Origin: Wohlfahrtiimonas larvae
GTDB taxonomy: Bacteria > Pseudomonadota > Gammaproteobacteria > Cardiobacteriales > Wohlfahrtiimonadaceae
Assembly: GCF_002006755.1 (NCBI RefSeq)
Contig: NZ_MVDO01000019.1
Location: 17,338 to 81,337, forward strand
DNA: 64,000 nt
Direction: 5' to 3'
Below, in pieces: positions 58,116 to 64,000 of the stretch (positions are counted from its first letter, which is position 1; the number at the start of each line of letters is the position of its first letter). The notes under the pieces were generated by a model. It saw only the letters and a list, made by a program, of their open reading frames with translations, was not told the DNA's origin and made no database searches. Made by a program: the position numbers and the translations under genes.

Positions 58116-58855
58116 TAAGGTTTAGTAAATCCGTAATCTTCTAAGATTTTTTGGCTTTCTGGCGTGAAAATGAATTCATAGAAACGCGCGCTACCATCTT
58201 TGCTTTCTTTGGTTAAAGCAATTGGGTAAGAGATTTCAGTTTGTGTTGGCACTGTAAATGCAACATTGACTTCATCTTTCAGGATTGCCGCATCTGTACC
58301 ATAAACAAAACCTGTTTCAGTTTCGCCTTGTGCAACGTATGCTAAAGATTGGCGAACACTTTCAGTTTCAATAAATTTTGGCTCTAAATCAGTCCATAAC
58401 TTAGCAGCTTCTAAAACACCTTTTGTATAGCGGCCAACAGGTACGCTTGCAGGATTTGCTAGAGCAATTTTATGGACATCTGTAGCTTTTAGATCATCTA
58501 ATGTTTTGATAGTTAACTTGCTATCTTTACCGATAACAACAACCAATGTGTTTTTAACAAAAGTTTTACGTGTGCCATCTTTGATTAATCCTTTTTCGAC
58601 TGCTTTATCCATGGTTGTTTGGTCAGCAGAAGCAAAAATATCAACAGGAGCACCATTTTCCATCTGTTGCAATAAAGCACCTGAACCTGCATAATTCAGC
58701 ATAACTTTATCTTCAGGGTGTACTTTTTCATAGTTTTTAGCAATATCATTGAATGCATCAGTTAGGCTTGCAGCTGCTGAAACCATAATTTCTTCTGCAT
58801 TTGCCATTGTGAATATAGATGCGAGTAGTGCTGTTGCAATTAATTGTTTTTTCAT
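58115..58855 (-). CDS. modA: Molybdate-binding periplasmic protein ModA
   Basis: Substrate-binding protein for molybdate/tungstate. MKKQLIATALLASIFTMANA is a signal peptide (cleaved after Ala20). Binding-site blocks are VSAAASLTDAFNDIA, NYAGSGALLQQMENGAPVDIFASAD, and the Tyr-containing VAQGETETGFVYGTDA. 246 residues. First gene of modABC; a ModE-like dyad lies upstream (58888-58913). Confidence 0.95.
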   Translation of the reverse strand: MKKQLIATALLASIFTMANAEEIMVSAAASLTDAFNDIAKNYEKVHPEDKVMLNYAGSGALLQQMENGAPVDIFASADQTTMDKAVEKGLIKDGTRKTFVKNTLVVVIGKDSKLTIKTLDDLKATDVHKIALANPASVPVGRYTKGVLEAAKLWTDLEPKFIETESVRQSLAYVAQGETETGFVYGTDAAILKDEVNVAFTVPTQTEISYPIALTKESKDGSARFYEFIFTPESQKILEDYGFTKP

Positions 58856-58887
58856 ACAAGCTCCACTTTATAAATAAATGAGTAGAG

Positions 58888-58913
58888 TCGTAATATACAC
58901 TTTTATATATCGA
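58888..58913. promoter_or_regulatory. ModE-like operator candidate upstream of modA
   Basis: TCGTAATATA and TATATATCGA flank a 6-nt spacer, 33 nt before modA. The arms differ in two positions. The CG-plus-TATA arrangement resembles the ModE box known from E. coli. No modE gene is in the window. Confidence 0.4.
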
Positions 58914-58925
58914 AATACAATTGAA

Positions 58926-59552
58926 CTAATGAGTCATCACAATCCATCCTAATCCTTGTTCTTGTGAGTAATGGATAAATCTTTCTGTGGGTTCATTGCT
59001 GATGGAGAATCCTTTGCCAGGTTTTAGAATTACATTATGTAATGGCCATTTTACATTAGAAATAGAGACGTTTTCTAAGGTTGTAATCGGAATGATGCTA
59101 ACATGTTTGAATGATTTAGCTTCTAAAATGCGTTGGATTTTATGATTTAAAGAATATAATTCAGTTAGCCCATCTGTATGAAATATCTGTAAATCAGGAT
59201 GATTGAGCAAAATCATAAATAAGCTTAATTGATGATCTAATCTGCCACCTGTACCGCCAATCATGACGCAGTCGCTAATATTCAATGATACTGCTTTATT
59301 TAGTGCTATTTCTGTATCTAATAAATCTTTATCTGTCGGGAAAACTTCTGTTGGAATATGTGCAAATATTGTTTGACTATTTTCTTGACAAGAATCAAAG
59401 TCACCTACCCACAGGTGCGGCTCAATATTTAAAAGTGAGCTGTGTTCGATGCCACCATCCACCGCAATGATGTAATCATTTTTTTGAAAAAAGTTTTTAA
59501 ATTTAGTGTAATCGATCGTGCCAGGTAACAATAAAATTAAGCGATCAAACAT
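58926..59552 (-). CDS. thiN: Thiamine pyrophosphokinase
   Basis: Converts thiamine + ATP to thiamine diphosphate. Family blocks are IIAVDGGIEHSSLL, WVGDFDS, PTDKDLLDTEIAL and IGGTGGRLDHQLS in the catalytic domain, then a beta-rich thiamin-binding C-terminus. 208 residues. It is the ThiN/TPK type, not the ThiL route. Divergent from ppa. Confidence 0.9.
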   Translation of the reverse strand: MFDRLILLLPGTIDYTKFKNFFQKNDYIIAVDGGIEHSSLLNIEPHLWVGDFDSCQENSQTIFAHIPTEVFPTDKDLLDTEIALNKAVSLNISDCVMIGGTGGRLDHQLSLFMILLNHPDLQIFHTDGLTELYSLNHKIQRILEAKSFKHVSIIPITTLENVSISNVKWPLHNVILKPGKGFSISNEPTERFIHYSQEQGLGWIVMTH

Positions 59553-59593
59553 TTTGAGCCTTTTGTTTCGTGGAAGTTGGGGGGAGAAAAATG

Positions 59594-59599
59594 TATAAT
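59594..59599 (+). promoter_or_regulatory. Likely -10 element of ppa
   Basis: A perfect TATAAT 41 nt before the ppa ATG. The -35 region (59571-59576, TGGAAG) is poor, 17 nt upstream. Confidence 0.45.
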
Positions 59600-59640
59600 A
59601 ACGCGTTTCTGATTTTTCATCATTAAATAGAGGTTATAAT

Positions 59641-60177
59641 ATGAGTTTTGATTCAATCCCAGCTGCTAAAGATTTAAGCAAAATCACAGAAGATTTTAAC
59701 TGTATTATTGAGATCCCAGCAGAATCTGATCCTGTTAAATACGAAATTGAAGATGATTTAGTATGGGTTGATCGTTTTGTGGGTACAAATATGCGTTACC
59801 CAGCAAACTACGGCTATATTCCACAAACATTGTGTGATGATGGCGATGCATTGGATGTTTTAGTCGTGACACCATTCCCATTGATTCATGGCTGTGTTGT
59901 ACGTGCGCGTCCTTTAGGTATGTTGAATATGACAGATGAATCAGGCGGCGATGCAAAATTAATCGCAGTACCTGTATCAAAATTGTGCCCAATGTATGAC
60001 AATATTCAGTCAATTTCAGATTTACCAGAATTATTGGTTAAACAAATCGAATTCTTCTTCCAAAATTATAAAGGTTTGGAAAAAGGCAAATGGGTTAAAT
60101 TAGATGGTTTCGGCTCTAAAGAAGATGCTGAAAAAGAGATCGTTAAATCATTAGAAATGTTCAATGCTAAGAAGTAA
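59641..60177 (+). CDS. ppa: Inorganic pyrophosphatase
   Basis: Family-I soluble pyrophosphatase. The metal-binding signature DDGDALDVLV, EIPAESDPVKYEIE and the YPANYGYIPQTL block are conserved, and FFQNYKGLEKGKWVKLDGF lies near the end. 178 residues is typical of proteobacterial hexameric enzymes. Single gene with a terminator downstream. Confidence 0.97.
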   Translation: MSFDSIPAAKDLSKITEDFNCIIEIPAESDPVKYEIEDDLVWVDRFVGTNMRYPANYGYIPQTLCDDGDALDVLVVTPFPLIHGCVVRARPLGMLNMTDESGGDAKLIAVPVSKLCPMYDNIQSISDLPELLVKQIEFFFQNYKGLEKGKWVKLDGFGSKEDAEKEIVKSLEMFNAKK

Positions 60178-60204
60178 TTAATTTAATTGCATTGAGTTCA
60201 ATTT

Positions 60205-60229
60205 ATATTTTGCCCGCAGGGCAAAATAT
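60205..60229. repeat. 11-bp inverted repeat after ppa
   Basis: ATATTTTGCCC (60205-60215) and GGGCAAAATAT (60219-60229) enclose a GCA loop. There is no T-run, and a proper terminator follows at 60278. It may stabilise the ppa mRNA. Confidence 0.5.
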
Positions 60230-60277
60230 TGAAAGAAAATATTATATTAAGTGTGATTATGTTTTTAATGAATATTC

Positions 60278-60303
60278 AAAAAGCTGCGTAATGCAGCTTT
60301 TTT
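60278..60303. terminator. Terminator after ppa and cobB
   Basis: AAAAAGCTGC (60278-60287) and GCAGCTTTTT (60293-60302) form a stem with a 5-nt loop, between the convergent ppa and cobB genes. Confidence 0.85.
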
Positions 60304-61018
60304 ATTGTCTGAGATTTTGTAAAAAGAGTTCAACGTATTTTGGTACAATTTTGCTTGCTAAGCCTTGATGTGATTCATCAAATTGTGATGTGCCTAAAGT
60401 TGGATCGAGATTCAATTCAACAGTATGAGCGCCATGAGATTTAGCATAACTCATAAAGCCAGCAGCAGGATAAACATTACCTGATGTACCAATTGAGATG
60501 AAAAAATCGGCTTGAGCTAGTTGATCATAAATATAATCCATTGCTAATGGCATCTCACCAAACCAAACAATGTGTGGGCGAAGTGTTGCGGTTTGACAGC
60601 ATTCACATAATGAATTTTCTGTCACGTCAGCATGCCAATCATAGATTTGATCTGTAGTTGTACAGCGAACTTTTAAAAGCTCACCATGCATGTGAATTAA
60701 ACTTTGACTGCCGGCGCGTTCGTGGAGATTGTCGACATTCTGTGTGACTAATAAGAAGTTTTGGCCCAAAGATTTTTCTAAATCCGCTAATGCAAAGTGA
60801 GCAGGATTCGGTTGAACACTAGGATGTTTGAGATGTTGTCTGCGCTCGTTATAAAATCTTTGAACTAATTTAGGATTAGCAAGAAAACCTTCTGGCGTTG
60901 CAACATCTTCAATGCGATGCTCTTCCCATAATCCATCGGAAGCTCGGAATGTACGAATGCCTGACTCAGCAGAAATGCCTGCACCAGTTAAAATAACAAC
61001 ACAAGGTAAAATAGACAT
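60302..61018 (-). CDS. cobB: NAD-dependent protein deacylase CobB (sirtuin)
   Basis: NAD+-dependent lysine deacetylase/desuccinylase. NAD-site [14 protein letters not shown] (from residue 12), the catalytic His in IHMHGELL, the [12 protein letters not shown] loop and the Zn-site Cys in VRC.. and CECCQ are present. Tyr56 and Arg59 in FYNERRQHL match the acyl-pocket pair of the SIRT5-like class, so desuccinylation is likely. The frame is open to 61039; GGAGG spacing favours the ATG at 61018 (238 residues). Confidence 0.93.
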   Translation of the reverse strand: MSILPCVVILTGAGISAESGIRTFRASDGLWEEHRIEDVATPEGFLANPKLVQRFYNERRQHLKHPSVQPNPAHFALADLEKSLGQNFLLVTQNVDNLHERAGSQSLIHMHGELLKVRCTTTDQIYDWHADVTENSLCECCQTATLRPHIVWFGEMPLAMDYIYDQLAQADFFISIGTSGNVYPAAGFMSYAKSHGAHTVELNLDPTLGTSQFDESHQGLASKIVPKYVELFLQNLRQ

Positions 61019-61042
61019 CATAACCTCCGATGATGACAATGA

Positions 61043-61525
61043 TTATTCTACGATGGTTAAACTTGGCTTTTTAGTTGTTTTCTTAGTTGTTGATTTTTTC
61101 GCTGAAGGTTTTTTAGGTTCGTCTTTACAGTCATTGCTGACAACAGAAAATGGTGAAGCATCTTTTTTAGTGCTCTTAACATCTTCTTCTTTAACAAAAG
61201 GGTTTTCTGTTAATGCTTCAGCTGGAAATTCAATACCATGACCATTCTCACGTGCATAAATAGCAATAATTGAACCAATGGGGGCATTGATATCTACAGA
61301 TACGCCATTAAAACGTGTAGAAAATGAAATCCATTCATTACCAAGATTTAAGTTATGTATAGCTGAAGGTAAAAGGTTTAAAATAATTTTACCTTCAGAT
61401 ATATATTGTTCAGGGACTTCAACATAAGGCAATGTAGCATCAATAGCAATATATGGTGTGACATTATTGTCTAATATCCATTCATAAAATGCTCTGATGA
61501 TATATGGCTTATTTGAAGTCATCAT
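61043..61525 (-). CDS. sspB: ClpXP specificity-enhancing factor SspB
   Basis: Adaptor that binds ssrA-tagged proteins and delivers them to ClpXP. The N-terminal domain (KPYIIRAFYEWILDNNVTPYIAIDA) and NLNLGNEWISFSTRFNGVSVDINAPIGSIIAIYARENG are conserved. A Lys/Ser-rich linker and a short C-terminal XB-like motif (PSLTIVE) complete the 160-residue protein. 3 nt downstream of sspA. Confidence 0.94.
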   Translation of the reverse strand: MMTSNKPYIIRAFYEWILDNNVTPYIAIDATLPYVEVPEQYISEGKIILNLLPSAIHNLNLGNEWISFSTRFNGVSVDINAPIGSIIAIYARENGHGIEFPAEALTENPFVKEEDVKSTKKDASPFSVVSNDCKDEPKKPSAKKSTTKKTTKKPSLTIVE

Positions 61526-61528
61526 AAT

Positions 61529-62128
61529 TTATCCTTTTGATTTGTAGTAATGTTGAACGCTTTCTCGATTTAATATATTACTACTATATTCTTTTGTTGC
61601 TGTAGCTTTTTCAGGCACATCAATTTGATAAATTTTCAAGTACCAAAAGAAAGGTGCTAATGAGGCATCAATAATACTAAAATCATTGCCTTGAAAATAA
61701 ATATTGCCTTCAAATAATGGATCATAGCGCAATAACAAATCATTAATAGCTTTGCTAGATTTTTTATCAGCCTCCCCTTTTTTGATCACTTTTTCCAATA
61801 ACGGGTACCATTCATGAATGATGCGTTTTAAAATCAATCTGAATTTACCACGATTGATAGGGTCATGAGGTAAAAGTGGTGGATGGGGGAAGCGTTCATC
61901 TAAAAATTCTAAGATAATGCTGGAATAATAGAGTGTAACTTCTTTTGTTTCTAAAGTTGGCAGAATTAATTGTTGGTTGATATCCAAAAGTTCTTCTGGT
62001 GGATTGGCGATATCAACATAAACAGCATCGCTTAATATATTTTTTTCTAATAATGTTATAGCAATGCGATCAGCATCTAATGAAGTGTTTTCTTGATAGA
62101 GCGTAAAGCCTGAACGACGTGTAGACAT
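61529..62128 (-). CDS. sspA: Stringent starvation protein A
   Basis: GST-fold RNA-polymerase-associated protein. SGFTLYQENTSLDADRIAITLLEKNI, PTLETKEVTLYYSSIILEFLDERFPHPPLLP and a GST C-terminal helix bundle are visible. The frame is open to 62152; AAGGAA before the ATG at 62128 gives the start MSTRRSG (199 residues). sspA-sspB after the bc1 genes is a common gammaproteobacterial order. Confidence 0.92.
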   Translation of the reverse strand: MSTRRSGFTLYQENTSLDADRIAITLLEKNILSDAVYVDIANPPEELLDINQQLILPTLETKEVTLYYSSIILEFLDERFPHPPLLPHDPINRGKFRLILKRIIHEWYPLLEKVIKKGEADKKSSKAINDLLLRYDPLFEGNIYFQGNDFSIIDASLAPFFWYLKIYQIDVPEKATATKEYSSNILNRESVQHYYKSKG

Positions 62129-62162
62129 TTTATTCCTTATACTTACAAACAAAATGAAAAGA

Positions 62163-62187
62163 ATGGGCTATCTATAAGATAGCCCAT
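62163..62187 (-). terminator. Terminator after the bc1 genes
   Basis: ATGGGCTATCT (62163-62173) and AGATAGCCCAT (62177-62187) form an 11-bp stem. The minus-strand read continues T-rich. It separates petC from sspA. Confidence 0.7.
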
Positions 62188-62201
62188 CTTCGATTTACAT
62201 A

Positions 62202-63032
62202 TTATTTAACATCTTTCCAGTATTCTCTATTCATAAAGTATGCACATACAGTGAATACAACTAAGAATAAAATTACCCATGGGCCATATTGTGCTCGTTT
62301 AATTTGAGCAGGTTCTGCCACATATGATAAGAAGTTAACAATATCGCGAGTTGCAGTTTGGTATTCCTCAGGAGTCATTTTACCTGGTTTAACCAATTCT
62401 GTACCAACAACTACAGACTGCATTTTACATTCTGCATCATCAGCAGCTTTACAGCCTGCAGGTAAGCGATCTTCATAGACTGGCTTATATTCACCTTGCA
62501 GTTCAACCAATACGTGTGGCATACCAACTGTTGGGAAGGCAATGTTGTTCACACCTAATGGGCGAGTATCATCCAAATAGAATGAATTCAAATAGTGATA
62601 AATATAGTCAGCACCATTTTTACGTGGTTCAACAGAGCCGTTTGGTGAGCCATCTCTTGCACGTGTGATGGTAGATAAATCAGGAGGAGCTTTACCAAAC
62701 CATAAGTTTGAGTCAAAACGATTCATGGATGATTTCATTAAATCGCCAACTTTACTTGGTTGAAACTCGTTTTCACGTGTAGAGAAACTACCTGTATGAA
62801 TTAATTTTTCTTTCACTTCATCATCAGTCATACCGATATCACGGCCTGTCACATTATAACGTTGAAACTCTAAAGAATGGCAACTGTGGCAGTACTGCAT
62901 ATATAATTCAGCACCATTTTGCAAAGATGCTTTATCATTCACATCGAGTTTTACAGGTGGCAAGCTATCTGCATTGGCAACTGTAGCTGACATTAATGAG
63001 AGCGTAATTAATAAAAGTTTTAATTTTTTCAT
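62202..63032 (-). CDS. petC: Ubiquinol-cytochrome c reductase, cytochrome c1
   Basis: Heme-c subunit of the respiratory bc1 complex, passing electrons from the Rieske protein to cytochrome c. Signal peptide MKKLKLLLITLSLMSATVANA, heme site CHSCH (residues 48-52), and a C-terminal membrane helix (GPWVILFLVVFTVCAYFMN). 276 residues. It overlaps petB by 4 nt. Confidence 0.95.
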   Translation of the reverse strand: MKKLKLLLITLSLMSATVANADSLPPVKLDVNDKASLQNGAELYMQYCHSCHSLEFQRYNVTGRDIGMTDDEVKEKLIHTGSFSTRENEFQPSKVGDLMKSSMNRFDSNLWFGKAPPDLSTITRARDGSPNGSVEPRKNGADYIYHYLNSFYLDDTRPLGVNNIAFPTVGMPHVLVELQGEYKPVYEDRLPAGCKAADDAECKMQSVVVGTELVKPGKMTPEEYQTATRDIVNFLSYVAEPAQIKRAQYGPWVILFLVVFTVCAYFMNREYWKDVK

Positions 63033-64000
63033 TTCATTGTCACCCTTGTTGGCACTGGTTTTGTTTTATCTAGTTTGCTCCAAATTGGCATCAATAAGAA
63101 GAAAGCAAAATAGTAAACAGTACATAGTCTTGCAACTAATGTTCTACCAGCTGTTGCTTCAACAACACCTAAATATCCTAATACTAAGAAGCAGATTACA
63201 AATAATGTTAACAAGATTTTTGTTAATGGTCCTTTGTAACGGATAGATTTTACAGGGCTACGATCTAACCATGGTAATACAAATAGAACAGCAATCGCGC
63301 CACCCATACCAATAACGCCCCAAATTTGTGTACCAAACCAAGAAGGAATTGCACGTAAAATAGAGTAGAACGGCGTAAAGTACCATACTGGTGCAATATG
63401 AGCAGGTGTTGCTAATGGGTTAGCGGGCTCAAAGTTTGGTTTTTCTAAGAAGTATCCGCCCATTTCTGGTGCATAGAAAACAATTAATGCAAAGATAATC
63501 AAAAAGATACCTACTGCAAAAGTATCATGCACAGTATAATAAGGGTGGAATGGGATACCATCTAAAGGTTTGCCTTCTTCATCTAAATGATCTTTGATTT
63601 CGATACCATCGGGGTTATTAGAACCAACATGGTGAAGAGCCAAGATGTGACCAATTACTAAGAATACTAATACTAATGGTAGTGCAATAACGTGTAACGC
63701 AAAGAAGCGAGATACAGTTGCTGCAGAAATAACAAAGTCACCACGGATGAATTCTAATAAAGTATCACCAACATATGGGATTGCACCAAATAATGAGATA
63801 ATTACTTGAGCGCCCCAGAATGACATTTGGCCATAAGGTAGTACGTATCCGATGAATGCTTCAGCCATCAATAATAGATAAATTAACATACCAAAGATCC
63901 ATACTAATTCGCGTGGTTTACGGAAGGAGCCATACATTAAACCGCGGAACATGTGGATATAGACAACCACGAAGAACATTGACGCACCAACTTCATGCAT
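63029..64000 (-). CDS. petB: Cytochrome b subunit of the bc1 complex (5' end outside window)
   Basis: Membrane subunit with two b hemes and the quinol sites. The window keeps the C-terminal about 323 residues, beginning inside the second transmembrane segment (MHEVGASMFFVVVYIHMFRG). The Met at the edge is internal, so the start lies beyond 64000. Visible marks are the GYVLPYGQMSFWGA Qo-site segment, RFFALHVIALPLVLVFLVIGHILALHHVGSNNPDG, and the heme-ligand histidines in these two blocks. The C-terminal half has four further spans. The Rieske gene petA should lie next, outside. Confidence 0.95.
   Translation of the reverse strand: MHEVGASMFFVVVYIHMFRGLMYGSFRKPRELVWIFGMLIYLLLMAEAFIGYVLPYGQMSFWGAQVIISLFGAIPYVGDTLLEFIRGDFVISAATVSRFFALHVIALPLVLVFLVIGHILALHHVGSNNPDGIEIKDHLDEEGKPLDGIPFHPYYTVHDTFAVGIFLIIFALIVFYAPEMGGYFLEKPNFEPANPLATPAHIAPVWYFTPFYSILRAIPSWFGTQIWGVIGMGGAIAVLFVLPWLDRSPVKSIRYKGPLTKILLTLFVICFLVLGYLGVVEATAGRTLVARLCTVYYFAFFLLMPIWSKLDKTKPVPTRVTMK

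Noticed and set aside
60205..60229. REP-like mobile repeat
   Set aside because: Only one copy was noticed; it lacks the REP consensus and lies in a normal 3' flank.

Overview
This is an ordinary chromosomal stretch from a low-G+C gammaproteobacterium. The lineage rests on several arrangements: bamD divergent from rluD-pgeF; sspA-sspB next to the cytochrome bc1 genes; an RpoS-type sigma factor; holC; lptFG behind tgt; and trmJ-cysE. AT-rich composition together with hut, gab, betT and modABC genes would fit the Ignatzschineria/Wohlfahrtiimonas group, but that genus-level guess is inference. I saw no rRNA, tRNA, CRISPR array, transposase, integrase or phage gene.

Layout. 0-2.6 kb: a metabolite:H+ symporter with an ornithine cyclodeaminase/mu-crystallin enzyme. 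2.9-5.1 kb: a BetT-type choline transporter. 5.3-8.9 kb: a tightly overlapping operon of a secreted unknown protein, engB, glk, a HexR-like regulator and truA. 8.9-19 kb: a complete histidine-utilisation region. hutI, hutG, hutH, an amino-acid permease, hutD and yceI run leftward, while hutU and the repressor gene hutC run rightward from a 470-bp divergent control region with HutC-like TGTA-N2-TACA dyads. 19-21.5 kb: a possible WapI-like immunity gene, a decayed copy of the yeiH 3' end, yiiX, intact yeiH and ftsB. 21.6-31.7 kb: prfA, a CpdB-like phosphoesterase, rpoS, a universal stress protein, gapA, pepA, miaB and a DUF1963 gene.

31.7-41.3 kb: a lipoprotein, pgeF, rluD, bamD, waaA, an unknown protein coupled to waaA, a large M48 membrane protease, msrB, a SirB2-like membrane protein and a PucR-family regulator. 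41.5-45.7 kb: a permease-gabT-gabD operon for GABA-type catabolism, divergent from the PucR gene across an 18-bp perfect palindrome. 45.8-51.1 kb: a small secreted protein, holC, tgt, lptF, lptG, an anchored endonuclease/phosphatase-family protein and a small membrane protein. 51.2-60.2 kb: argG, trkA, a ZapG/YhcB-like protein with a long charged tail, cysE, trmJ, crcB, modABC, thiN and ppa. 60.3-64 kb: a sirtuin, sspB, sspA, cytochrome c1 and a cytochrome b gene cut by the window end.

Metabolic theme. The accessory genes favour amino acids and amines as nutrients. Histidine goes to glutamate and formamide, GABA or a related omega-amino acid goes to succinate, and ornithine-like amino acids and choline are imported or converted. 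The remainder is housekeeping: LPS export and Kdo transfer, outer-membrane assembly, translation and tRNA modification, and respiration.

No clearly new multi-gene system was found. The points most worth following are: a decayed yeiH 3' end flanking yiiX; a long eukaryote-like urocanase; strong U-tract-less hairpins between hut genes; the palindrome between pucR and the gab operon; a CpdB-like enzyme with no signal peptide; and a ZapG homologue with a LEA-like tail.
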